Assembly: GCA_964513745.1 (NCBI GenBank)
Contig: CAZEOK010000068.1
Span: forward strand, 1 to 17,309
Length of the DNA: 17,309 bases
Source of the DNA: DATDCY01 sp964513745
GTDB lineage: Bacteria > JAUVQV01 > DATDCY01
Direction of reading: 5' to 3'
Shown here: one piece after another, positions 7,712 to 15,002 of the stretch
Position numbering within the stretch: the first letter of the stretch is position 1
Layout of the letters: every line of letters begins with the position of its first letter
Notes under the pieces: generated by a model
The model's database searches: none
What the model was told of the DNA's origin: nothing
The model's input: only the letters and a program-made list of their open reading frames with translations
Translations under genes and position numbers: made by a program

Positions 7712-8365
7712 TCAACGCGCGGCGGGATCGGGAGCCGGGGGCCGCGGCCCCGCGTCGAGCACCGCCAGCTCGCGACGGATTTCGTCGGCGTACGCACCTG
7801 CCGGCGCCAACTCCAGGTAGCGCTGCCAGGCCCGCCGGGCGGCGTCCGGGTTGCCCAGTCGCTGCGCCTGGATGATGCCCAGGTTGCGTTGCGTGACCGC
7901 GTAGGAGGGATCGATCTGCGCCGCCCGCAGGTAGGCCTCCTCGGCGCGCGCGTAGTCTCCCAGCCGCTCCAGCGTGGTGCCGAGGTTGTTGCAGGCGCGC
8001 ACGTCGCGCGGGTCGAGTTCGAGCGCCCGACCGAAATCCTGGAGTGCCCGCGCCAGGTCCCCCTGCGCGAAGTGGACCCCGCCAAGGTAGTTCCAGCTGC
8101 GGGCGCGTCGTTCGTCGGCCGAGAGAGCCGCGCCAAACAGGCGCAGCGCCTCGTCGAGATCACCGGCCTTGAGCGCCGTCTCCCCGCGCGTCCAGAGTTC
8201 CTCGATCGAGCCGCCAGGAATTGGCGACGCCGGAGCGGCCGCCGCGGGCGGTCCCGCTGCCGGCGCCGGCGTCTCGAGGCAACGCGCCGGCGCTGCAAGC
8301 AGCAGGGGGGAGCACAACAGCCACCCTGCCACGGCGAACGCTCTGCCTGCTGCTGCAATTCCCAT
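7712..8365 (-). CDS. Exported tetratricopeptide-repeat protein
   Basis: The protein has 217 residues from the ATG at 8365, the only plausible in-frame start near the signal sequence. Residues 1-27 form a Sec signal peptide: a hydrophobic core around AVAGWLLCSPLLLAA with a likely cleavage after APA (25-27). C29 is preceded by Arg, which does not fit a lipobox, so a lipoprotein is unlikely. An Ala/Pro-rich stretch (30-52) leads to about four TPRs (54-190), such as SWNYLGGVHFAQGDLARALQ and ACNNLGTTLERLGDYARAEE. It probably acts as a periplasmic scaffold. It is the first gene of a minus-strand set, followed after 61 bases by the kinase-like gene. It faces folC across a 34-bp gap. The partner is unknown. 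Confidence 0.85.
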   Translation of the reverse strand: MGIAAAGRAFAVAGWLLCSPLLLAAPARCLETPAPAAGPPAAAAPASPIPGGSIEELWTRGETALKAGDLDEALRLFGAALSADERRARSWNYLGGVHFAQGDLARALQDFGRALELDPRDVRACNNLGTTLERLGDYARAEEAYLRAAQIDPSYAVTQRNLGIIQAQRLGNPDAARRAWQRYLELAPAGAYADEIRRELAVLDAGPRPPAPDPAAR

Positions 8366-8399
8366 GGCGCCATGAGTATACCCGACGTAGAATGAAACG
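8366..8399. promoter_or_regulatory. 34-bp divergent promoter gap between the TPR gene and folC
   Basis: Both genes must start transcription in or near this gap or inside each other. On the minus strand TATACT (8380-8375) is a 5/6 match to a -10 box and would place the RNA start only ~3 bases before the TPR ATG. On the plus strand TAGAAT (8388-8393) is also 5/6 and lies 6 bases before the folC ATG. Neither has a recognisable -35 at the usual spacing, and neither gene has a clear ribosome binding site. Leaderless mRNAs are therefore possible. This is an inference from short motifs only. Confidence 0.3.
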
Positions 8400-9671
8400 A
8401 TGCGGTTTGCGGACGCGGAGCGGTTCCTGGAGCGGCAACGGCGTTTCGGGTGGAAGTTCGGGCTCGGGCCGATGCGGCGCGCGCTCGCGCGGCTGGCGGA
8501 CCCGCAGCGATCCTTCCCGGCGGTGGTCGTAGCCGGATCCAAGGGCAAGGGATCCACTGCCGCCTTTCTCGAGGCGATCCTGCTGGCGGCCGGCCACCCT
8601 GCCGGTCTCTATACGTCGCCGCATCTGGTGAGCCTGCGCGAGCGCATTCGCCTGGGAGGCGCAAAGATCACCGAACGGGCATTCGGGCAGATCATCGGCG
8701 GCCTGCGCGAGCGGCTGGGTGCGCGGGCCCGGCTGACGCACTTCGAGTGGTTGACCCTTGCGGCCATCGTTCACTACGCGAGCCGCGGGGCCCGCCCGGT
8801 GGTGCTCGAGATCGGGCTCGGTGGAAGGCTCGACGCGGTGAACGCGGTGGACGGGGCGATCTCGGTGATCACCGGGATCGAGCGCGAGCATGTCGATCTG
8901 CTCGGCACGCGGCTTGGCGCGATCGCCGCCGAGAAAGCCGGGGTCATGCGCCCGGGCGTCCCCTGCCTGATCGGCGCCGTGCGCCCCGCCGCCCGCCGTG
9001 CGCTTGCCGCGCGCGCCCGCGAGATCGGTGCATGCGCCGTCTGGCTCGAGCGCGAGGTCTCCTGGACCGTCACCGGGAACGACGTGCGCGGAGTGCGGGT
9101 GGACCTGACGACGGCCAGGTCCCGCTACCCCGGACTGCGCCTGGGCCTGCTCGGGCGCCACCAGGCGCACAATGCCGCGCTCGCGGTGCTGGCGGCCGAG
9201 CACCTGGACGCGCTGGGTTTCGCCATCCCCCCAGCCGCGGTCCGCGCCGGCCTGGCCCGCGCCCGGTGGCCCGGCCGCTGCGATTACCGGCCCGGGCGGC
9301 CGGCGATGCTGCTGGACGGGTCGCACACCGAGGGCTCGGCGCGCGCGCTGGCAGGGCTGCTCGCGGAGCTCTTTCCCGGCCGCCGCACCGCGCTGGTTTT
9401 CGGAGCGCTGCGCGACAAGCGCGTCGGCGCGATGGCCGCCGCCCTCTTTCCGCTTGCCGCCGTCGTGTATCTCGTGCGCGCTCCCGAGGAGCGGGGCCTC
9501 GAGCCCGCCGAATTGCTGCGCCGCGTTCCCGCCGGGTTGCGCGCGCGTTGCCGCATGGAGACGAACCTGCCCACGGCCCTCGAGGAGGCGCGCCGCCGCG
9601 CCGGGCCCCGGGGACTGGTGGTCGTGGCCGGATCCCTCTTTCTCGTCGGCGAAGCCCTGGCAGGCCGCTGA
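8400..9671 (+). CDS. folC: Folylpolyglutamate synthase / dihydrofolate synthase (FolC)
   Basis: FolC joins glutamate to dihydropteroate and/or extends folate polyglutamate chains using ATP in the cytoplasm. The 423 residues show the Mur-ligase-type ATP loop GSKGKGST (46-53), the TSPHL loop (72-76), VVLEIGLGGRLDAVN (134-148), a conserved His in EREH (161-164) and AAEKAGV with K179, the usual carbamylated lysine. The C-terminal domain has VFGALRDKR. An oddity is the C-terminal DGxHN motif, which here reads DGSHTEGS with Thr in place of Asn. Whether it has one or both activities cannot be told. The ATG at 8400 is chosen from the typical N-terminus; no clear ribosome binding site precedes it. Its folate product feeds 10-formyl-THF to PurN, though the genes are not adjacent. 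Confidence 0.92.
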   Translation: MRFADAERFLERQRRFGWKFGLGPMRRALARLADPQRSFPAVVVAGSKGKGSTAAFLEAILLAAGHPAGLYTSPHLVSLRERIRLGGAKITERAFGQIIGGLRERLGARARLTHFEWLTLAAIVHYASRGARPVVLEIGLGGRLDAVNAVDGAISVITGIEREHVDLLGTRLGAIAAEKAGVMRPGVPCLIGAVRPAARRALAARAREIGACAVWLEREVSWTVTGNDVRGVRVDLTTARSRYPGLRLGLLGRHQAHNAALAVLAAEHLDALGFAIPPAAVRAGLARARWPGRCDYRPGRPAMLLDGSHTEGSARALAGLLAELFPGRRTALVFGALRDKRVGAMAAALFPLAAVVYLVRAPEERGLEPAELLRRVPAGLRARCRMETNLPTALEEARRRAGPRGLVVVAGSLFLVGEALAGR

Positions 9672-9869
9672 AACAGACCCATCTGCGGCGTTGGTCCTCG
9701 TCCTTCGTCACCGCGGCGTACAGTTCGTTCGTACGCCTCATTCCTCAGGATTCGATCGCCGTGCATCTGGACCCGTCTGGCAGTCTGCCCCTCTGGTCAT
9801 CCGGTCATTATCGCGCGGGATCCGAGCGGCGAAGTTGAACCGGAATGGACGTTGTGGTAAGGGATGGCG
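9672..9869 (+). promoter_or_regulatory. folC-lptD intergenic region with a 7-bp inverted repeat
   Basis: This ~0.2 kb gap contains no plausible gene. The perfect inverted repeat GGCGTAC / GTACGCC (9715-9721 and 9731-9737) has a 9-base spacer. It is not followed by a T run, so it is a better candidate for an operator than for an intrinsic terminator. A TTGAAC (9835-9840) resembles a -35 box but has no good -10 partner. The sequence AAGGG at 9859-9863 sits 6 bases before the ATG at 9870 and probably serves as the lptD ribosome binding site. Confidence 0.35.
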
Positions 9870-12110
9870 ATGACCCGCCGCGCGATCCTTGCCCTGATCC
9901 TGTCGCTCGCCCTGGCGGTGACCCCTGCCGCCCTGGCGGCGCAAGAGAAGGACGGCGAGGCGCCCGCACCGACGCAGATACCGGCGCCGGTCACCGACGA
10001 GGGCGACGAGGTGCTCGTCACGGCCGAGCAGCTCGAGCGCACCGAGGAGGGGAACATCATCACCGGCGAGGGCGCCGTCACGGTACGCCACCGCGACATG
10101 CGCCTGGTCGCCGACCGCGTGGTCTATCACGGGCGGACCAAGGACATTGTGGCCGACGGGAACGTGGTGTTCGACAGCGGGCCCGACCGCATCCAGGGCG
10201 AGCACCTCGAACTGAACCTCGACACCAGGGTTGGCTTCATGGAGCACGCCCAGGGTTTCGTCCAGACGTACTACTTCACCGGCGAGCGCATCGAGAAGCG
10301 CGGCCCCGACCGCTACCATCTGCGCGGCGGGACCTTCACCACCTGCGAGGGGGTTCTGCCCGACTGGAGCTTCCACACCACTTCGGCCGACATCACCATC
10401 GAGGAGTACCTGCATGCCTGGAATCCGACCCTGCGGATCAGCCGGGTGCCGGTGCTCTACTTCCCCTACGCGGTGTTCCCGGTCAAGCGCGAGCGCGCCA
10501 CGGGATTGCTGATCCCGGAGATCAGCGTCACGGGCAGCAACGGTTTCACGCTGAGCAACTTCTTCTACTGGGCGCCGCGCGACAACTTCGACGCCACCAT
10601 CGGCCTGGACTACATGGAGCGCACCGGCTGGGGGGCGAGCGGCGAGATGCGCTACCTGCTCGCGCCCCGCACGCAGGGCGTCATCGAGGCCACGTACCTG
10701 CGCGACACGTCCGCCGAAAAACAGAGCTGGTCGTTTTCAACCCGCAACTCGCATGAGTTGCCCTGGGGCGTCAACGCCGAGGTCGACGCCTTCATCCAGA
10801 GCGACCGGGAGTACATTTCGGAGACGGGTGACACGATCGAGGAGCGCTCGAGCGAGAGCACCCGATCCTCGTTCTACCTCAACCGCAGCTGGTCGGCCTG
10901 GACCTTCTCCCTCGCCGGCCGCCACGAGCAGAGCCTGCTCACCGACGAGCAGACGTCGCTGACCCGCTTCCCCGAGCTGACGATCGACCGCACGAGCACC
11001 CGGCTGTTCGGCAGCGACCTGTTCCTCAAGCTGGCCGCCAGTGGCGTCCGCCTCTCGGAAGACGACGGGACCGACGTGCTCTCGACCACCCGCTTGCACC
11101 TCGCCCCCGAGATGACGTGGCCGGTTTCCATCGGCACGGTCGCCCGTATCATCCCCTCCGCCCGCTACGCGCTGACGAGCTATAGCGAAAACACCGAGGG
11201 CGAGAGCGAGACCCGTTCGATCCCCACCTTCAAGCTCGGGCTCGAAGGACCGCGCCCTTACCGCGTCTGGGAGCTCCCCGAAGGCGGGCGCTTCGAGAAG
11301 CTCAAGCATCTCATCGAGCCGAAGATCAGCTACGTCTACACGCCGGCGGTCGATCAGGACACGCTGCCGCAATTCGACTCCATCGACACGATCTCGCAGG
11401 CGAACAAGCTGGAATACAGCATCACGAACACCCTGTACGCCAAGGAGCGCCGCGCCGCGCCGGCCGCCCCCTCGGAGTACGTTCTGGCTGCCCCCGACGG
11501 TGCAGCCGCGCTTCCGTGGTCCTTCGCCGTCGGAGGCGACGCCCCAGCACCGGAGATATCCCCCCCGGAAGCACCGCCCGGGAGCGAGGAAGTCGGGCGG
11601 CAGGAGGGGGAGGGGGGCGCCCAGCGGGCCAAGACGCAGGAGTTGCTCTGGGTCAAGCTCTCGCAGAGCTACACCATCGACAGCGGCACGACCGACGATG
11701 GTCAGCCGTTCTCGGACGTGGAATGGGAGGCACGCGCGCGGCCGCTCACCGGGCTGGACATCACATGGCGCGGCAATGTCGACATCTACGGCGACGGGAT
11801 CGGGTACCACAATCTCTCCATGACCTGGAAAGCTTCCGACAACGCCTCCGTCCGGGCGGACTGGCGTGCGACCCGCGATTCGACCCAGGACTTTCTCGAC
11901 CTCGGCGGCACCGTCTCGCTCGGGCGCATCGGCCTCGAGGGGCGCAGCCGCTACAGCCTTGCCGAGGATGCGTTCGTGGAGAACCGGGCAAGCGTCAAGT
12001 ACACCTCGCAATGCTGGGACGTGACGGTTGAATACGTGCGCTGGACCGATGACTACGAGTACAAACTCATGGTCTCCCTCAAAGGCATCGGCACGGTCGT
12101 CAAAATCTAG
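9870..12110 (+). CDS. lptD: LPS-assembly outer membrane protein LptD
   Basis: LptD, with LptE, inserts lipopolysaccharide into the outer leaflet of the outer membrane. The ATG at 9870 is preferred over that at 9864 because AAGGG lies 6 bases upstream; the protein is 746 residues. Residues 1-24 form a Sec signal peptide (MTRRAILALILSLALAVTPAALA). An OstA/LptA-like jellyroll domain follows (~45-150: AEQLERTEEGNIITGEGAVTV), then the beta-barrel with alternating aromatic strands. The transition contains LYFPYAVFPVK, conserved in LptD. Only two cysteines are present: C159 (TTCEGV) and C715 (SQCWDV). They fit one disulfide linking the N-terminal domain to the last strands. A Pro/Ala/Gly/Glu-rich insertion of about 60 residues (~528-588) interrupts the barrel. 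The C-terminus ends in KGIGTVVKI. Confidence 0.93.
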   Translation: MTRRAILALILSLALAVTPAALAAQEKDGEAPAPTQIPAPVTDEGDEVLVTAEQLERTEEGNIITGEGAVTVRHRDMRLVADRVVYHGRTKDIVADGNVVFDSGPDRIQGEHLELNLDTRVGFMEHAQGFVQTYYFTGERIEKRGPDRYHLRGGTFTTCEGVLPDWSFHTTSADITIEEYLHAWNPTLRISRVPVLYFPYAVFPVKRERATGLLIPEISVTGSNGFTLSNFFYWAPRDNFDATIGLDYMERTGWGASGEMRYLLAPRTQGVIEATYLRDTSAEKQSWSFSTRNSHELPWGVNAEVDAFIQSDREYISETGDTIEERSSESTRSSFYLNRSWSAWTFSLAGRHEQSLLTDEQTSLTRFPELTIDRTSTRLFGSDLFLKLAASGVRLSEDDGTDVLSTTRLHLAPEMTWPVSIGTVARIIPSARYALTSYSENTEGESETRSIPTFKLGLEGPRPYRVWELPEGGRFEKLKHLIEPKISYVYTPAVDQDTLPQFDSIDTISQANKLEYSITNTLYAKERRAAPAAPSEYVLAAPDGAAALPWSFAVGGDAPAPEISPPEAPPGSEEVGRQEGEGGAQRAKTQELLWVKLSQSYTIDSGTTDDGQPFSDVEWEARARPLTGLDITWRGNVDIYGDGIGYHNLSMTWKASDNASVRADWRATRDSTQDFLDLGGTVSLGRIGLEGRSRYSLAEDAFVENRASVKYTSQCWDVTVEYVRWTDDYEYKLMVSLKGIGTVVKI

Positions 12111-12169
12111 CAGGCCCCTTGCGCCCCGATCTTGAGAAATATTGAGTGACCGAACAAATCATGGGTGGG

Positions 12170-12206
12170 TGACGAAAAGTGTCGTGCTTATTGACGAAAA
12201 GTGTCG
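12170..12206 (+). repeat. Two 15-bp direct repeats, 22 bp apart
   Basis: The sequence TGACGAAAAGTGTCG occurs exactly at 12170-12184 and again at 12192-12206. The 22-base period puts both copies on the same face of the helix. Each copy has an internal dyad, GAC...GTC. The copies lie about 150-170 bases upstream of the expected pilA transcript start, a usual distance for a sigma-54 enhancer-binding protein such as PilR. Repeated end motifs also occur in some insertion sequences, so a relic transposon end is the main alternative. No transposase gene is nearby. Confidence 0.6.
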
Positions 12207-12321
12207 GAAGAAGTCGAGCAATGAGGCCCGAATGGTTGGAGCCGGAGTGATCGGCGGATCTAAAGTTCACAAAACCAATACGTTACAGGTGGAGAATTTT
12301 TAGTTCCAGGTTGTTGATATC

Positions 12322-12337
12322 TGGCATGGAAGGTGCA
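12322..12337 (+). promoter_or_regulatory. Sigma-54 (-24/-12) promoter of pilA
   Basis: TGGCATGGAAGGTGCA matches the sigma-54 consensus TGGCACGNNNNTTGCW at 10 of 12 defined positions. The invariant GG (12323-12324) and GC (12335-12336) are correctly spaced. The transcript would start near 12348. An upstream in-frame ATG at 12346 would then be at or before the start of the mRNA, so translation from it is unlikely. pilA genes in Pseudomonas, Geobacter and Myxococcus are known to use sigma-54 with PilS/PilR-type regulators. Confidence 0.75.
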
Positions 12338-12379
12338 TTCAACACATGCAGGTGGTAGGGAAACCCAACAAACCCCACA

Positions 12380-12390
12380 AGGAGGAGAGG
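12380..12390 (+). promoter_or_regulatory. pilA ribosome binding site
   Basis: AGGAGGAGAGG lies just before the ATG at 12394 at a suitable spacing. It is the strongest Shine-Dalgarno match seen in the window and decides the pilA start in favour of 12394 over 12346. It fits the very high expression expected for a major pilin. Confidence 0.8.
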
Positions 12391-12393
12391 AAA

Positions 12394-12864
12394 ATGTTGC
12401 AGAAGCTCAGAAACCGGAAAGGCTTCACCCTCGTCGAGCTGATGATCGTCGTCGCCATCATCGGCATCTTGGCGGCCATCGCCATCCCGAACTTCCTGCA
12501 GTTCCGCCTCAAGGCCAAGACGTCCGAGGCCAAGTCCAACCTCGGCGCCATCCGCAGCACGGAAGTTGCCTATTACGCTGAGTGGGATTTCTACATCGGC
12601 AACCAGGCCATCACCCCCACCGATCGCACCGCCCCCGGGTCGCGTGACGACAAGTATCAGTGGGATCCCAACACGCGTTTCTCGATCCTCGGTTTCGCTC
12701 CTGAGGGCGACGTCTACTACTCCTACCTCCTCGACGGTATTAACTTCGACCCCTCGATGTTCACCGCGCGCGCCCAGGGCGATCTCGACGACAGCGGCGA
12801 TCTCGCCAACTTCTACGTCAGGAACAGCGACGCCGAGGTCCTGAAGGACGGGGGCACGTTCTAG
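12394..12864 (+). CDS. pilA: Type IV pilin, major subunit
   Basis: The precursor has 156 residues from the ATG at 12394. The short basic leader MLQKLRNRKG is cut by prepilin peptidase PilD between G10 and F11, leaving a 146-residue mature pilin. Mature Glu5 is present (FTLVE), and the N-terminal helix continues MIVVAIIGILAAIAIPNF, the classic class IVa polymerisation helix. There are no cysteines, so the usual C-terminal disulfide-bounded D-loop is absent. Near the C-terminus, DLDDSGD (130-136) resembles half of an EF-hand-like calcium loop. Mature aromatics at positions 1, 24, 27, 51 and 57 coincide with those of the short Geobacter PilA, and W54 and F56 add to a dense cluster. It is transcribed from a sigma-54-type promoter and ends in a strong terminator. 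Confidence 0.95.
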   Translation: MLQKLRNRKGFTLVELMIVVAIIGILAAIAIPNFLQFRLKAKTSEAKSNLGAIRSTEVAYYAEWDFYIGNQAITPTDRTAPGSRDDKYQWDPNTRFSILGFAPEGDVYYSYLLDGINFDPSMFTARAQGDLDDSGDLANFYVRNSDAEVLKDGGTF

Positions 12865-12895
12865 CTCCAGCTTGTCCGACGTAACGGATTTGCAG

Positions 12896-12940
12896 ATGCG
12901 GGAGGCCCTTGAAAGATCAGGGGCCTCCCGCATTTTTATT
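12896..12940 (+). terminator. Intrinsic terminator after pilA
   Basis: A perfect 13-bp GC-rich stem is formed by ATGCGGGAGGCCC (12896-12908) and GGGCCTCCCGCAT (12921-12933). The loop is 12 bases and the stem is followed by TTTTTATT. It sits 31 bases after the pilA stop. It should cap most pilA transcripts and limit read-through into the following glycan/ABC operon, giving high pilin and low downstream expression. Confidence 0.93.
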
Positions 12941-12983
12941 GTCATGCGCCAGAGGATTCCGTCATCGGGCTGCATTTACTCCC

Positions 12984-15002
12984 GTGGCTCCTGAGTCGAG
13001 TCCGTCCCGGGCAGGCTGGCGGCTGACCGCATCCCTGCTGCTCCTTCCCCCTCTGGTCCAGGGGGCCACGCCGCGCCTGCCGGCGCTAGTCGTCGAACTG
13101 GGTATCCTCGGACTGGTCATCTACTGGTCCTGGTGCTGGGGTCGGGCGCCGCGCCGCGAGCTGCGGCTGACCGCCCTCGACGCGCTGCTTGGCTTTTTCG
13201 GTTTCTGGGTATTATTTTCGACGCTCTTCGCGCCGTATTATCACGCGTCCGAGGCGGCGGCGCTGTCCATTGCCGGCTATTTAGCGCTGTACTGGTACCT
13301 CGCGTTCAACCCGAGCTTCGCCGGTCTCTCCCTGGCGCTCGGGGCCGTCCGCGCGCAAGCGGCTCTCCAGGCGCTGCTGGTGCTCGGCGAGAGGGTGCCC
13401 CCCGGCGGGGGACGTCCGGCCGGAACATTTTTTAATCCGAACTTCCTCGCCGGCTTTCTCGCCGTCGCGCTGCTGCTGGTCGTCGGCGGGCGGATCTTCC
13501 CTGCGCCGGGAGACGATCGCCGCCGTCCGGCGAGGTACCTGTTCGCCCTGGCCGAAGGGGCCTTGCTGCTGGCCGCCCTGCTGACGACCGGTTCGCGCGG
13601 CGGTGCCTTGGCGCTCGCATCCGGGTTGCTCTTCCTGCTCGTCCTGCGGTCATGGCGGGTGGCCGCGGTTTCGATCTCGACCGCGGTCGTCGCGCTGATC
13701 GCCATCCCCAACCCGCTTGTCCAGCGTCTGCAGTTGCTGCCGCACACGGACAACTTCGCCTTCACCCGGATCGCGATCTGGAAGAGCGCCGCCGCGATCA
13801 TGTTCGACCACCCCTGGCTCGGGATAGGGCTCGGGCAATTCGAATACGTTTCGACCCGGTACGCCTTCCCGGTGACCACCCACTGGGCGAAGTACACCCG
13901 CGTCGCCGAGAACGCCCACTCGGAGTACCTGCAGGCCGGCGCCGAGCTGGGAGTGCCCGGACTGCTGGCTGCCCTCGGGGTGATCGGCCTGCTGGCTCAG
14001 GCCGCCCTCCGATCCCTGCGCACCCTCCCGCGCGCCTCGTGGGGGCCTGTCGTCACGCTGGTGGCCGCGGCCGTCTCGATCGCGGTCCACTCCGCCGTCG
14101 ACTTCCCGCTGCACACGCCGCCCACGGCGCTGCTGTTGGTGATCCTGGCCGCAGGGCTGCGGCTTCACGGGGTCACGGGGCCCGAGCGCGCGGTCTCCTT
14201 CCGCGTTCGCCCGGGCTATGCGGCCGGCGTCGGCCTGGCCGCTCTGCTGGCCGTCGGCGCCGCGGCGCGCCCGGTGCTCGGTTTCTGGTACTTCCTCGAG
14301 GGGATCGGTGCTCCGCGCAATCTCTTGAAGGAGAAGTGGGCGCTCGAGGAAGCGCCGCGCGTCAAGCTCCCGCTCGAGCAGTCGGTGCGCCTGATCGGCC
14401 GGGCGGCCAGGATAGACTTCGTCAACGCCCCGTACCACCGAGCCCTCGGGAGCCTGCTGTTCCAGGCATCGCAGCGCGGCGAGGGCGGCCCCGGCGCGCT
14501 GAAGCAGTCCCTCTACCACCTCAGCTACGCGGCCGCTCTCAACCCGAACCAGTACCAGTACTCGGTGAATCTCGGCCAGGCGATGCTCACGCTCGCGCGT
14601 CGCGCGCAGCCCGGCCGCGAGCAACTCGAGGCGGCGCTCGGGCACTACCGGCACGCCGCCGAGCTGGCCCCCTTCCAGTTCTCGATCTACAGCGAGATCG
14701 GGATGCTCGCCGACGAGCTGGGGGACGCATCAGCCGCCGAGGCGGCGTTCCGGCGCGCGGTGACCATCGAGGAGTACTACCTGCGCGGCTGGTTCAACCT
14801 CGGGACTTTCTATGCACGGCACGGGCGACTGGACGAAGCACGGCAGGTCTTCGGTCGCGGCGCCACGCTTGCCGAAACGGCACCGACGCTCGTGCCGACA
14901 TCCAAGGCCGAGAGCGAACTGCTTGCCCTCGAACCGGCTCTTTTCTACAATGAACTGAAAAAAATCGAGCACCAGCAGAGCATGAGTAAAACGACATCGT
15001 GA
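12984..15002 (+). CDS. Wzy/O-antigen-ligase-like membrane protein with C-terminal TPRs
   Basis: The start is uncertain. The open frame reaches back to a TTG at 12909 inside the terminator loop. A TTG at 12939 and the GTG at 12984 are later options, and none has a clear ribosome binding site. From the GTG the protein has 672 residues. About ten hydrophobic segments fill 14-430. The Wzy_C/WaaL-type pattern is visible as GTFFNPNFLAGFL (147-159), TTGSRGG (201-207), RIAIWKSAAAIMFDHPWLGIGLGQF split over 262-286, and NAHSEYLQAGAELG (310-323). TPR-like helices follow (~480-635). Such proteins polymerise or ligate lipid-linked glycans in the periplasm; some are pilin O-oligosaccharyltransferases, often near pilin genes. 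Placement directly after pilA and overlap (GTGA) with a PilG-like gene make pilin glycosylation or surface polysaccharide assembly the likely jobs, but the acceptor is not shown. Confidence 0.8.
   Translation: MAPESSPSRAGWRLTASLLLLPPLVQGATPRLPALVVELGILGLVIYWSWCWGRAPRRELRLTALDALLGFFGFWVLFSTLFAPYYHASEAAALSIAGYLALYWYLAFNPSFAGLSLALGAVRAQAALQALLVLGERVPPGGGRPAGTFFNPNFLAGFLAVALLLVVGGRIFPAPGDDRRRPARYLFALAEGALLLAALLTTGSRGGALALASGLLFLLVLRSWRVAAVSISTAVVALIAIPNPLVQRLQLLPHTDNFAFTRIAIWKSAAAIMFDHPWLGIGLGQFEYVSTRYAFPVTTHWAKYTRVAENAHSEYLQAGAELGVPGLLAALGVIGLLAQAALRSLRTLPRASWGPVVTLVAAAVSIAVHSAVDFPLHTPPTALLLVILAAGLRLHGVTGPERAVSFRVRPGYAAGVGLAALLAVGAAARPVLGFWYFLEGIGAPRNLLKEKWALEEAPRVKLPLEQSVRLIGRAARIDFVNAPYHRALGSLLFQASQRGEGGPGALKQSLYHLSYAAALNPNQYQYSVNLGQAMLTLARRAQPGREQLEAALGHYRHAAELAPFQFSIYSEIGMLADELGDASAAEAAFRRAVTIEEYYLRGWFNLGTFYARHGRLDEARQVFGRGATLAETAPTLVPTSKAESELLALEPALFYNELKKIEHQQSMSKTTS

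Larger units (their letters stand above)
12111..12393 (+). promoter_or_regulatory. pilA upstream regulatory region
   Basis: This 283-bp gap is visibly richer in A+T than its neighbours. It has no clear terminator for lptD. It holds two identical 15-bp direct repeats (12170-12184, 12192-12206), a sigma-54 promoter match (12322-12337) and the pilA leader with a strong ribosome binding site. A minus-strand open frame across it (12975 to 12283) is the antisense of pilA and is not considered a gene. Confidence 0.7.

Noticed and set aside
12372..12376. CRISPR-like or mobile-element remains in the pilA leader
   Set aside because: Only two copies of one 15-bp repeat exist in the region, with a 7-base gap between them. 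That is neither a CRISPR array nor, without a transposase or paired inverted ends, a supported insertion sequence.
12962..12967. Sigma-70 promoter for the ligase operon (TTGTCA at 12939-12944 as -35)
   Set aside because: The -10 position reads TCATCG, which barely matches TATAAT, and the proposed -35 lies in the T tract of the terminator.
12283..12975. Minus-strand frame of 230 codons over pilA and its terminator
   Set aside because: It is antisense to pilA, a well-defined gene with a promoter, ribosome binding site and terminator on the plus strand.
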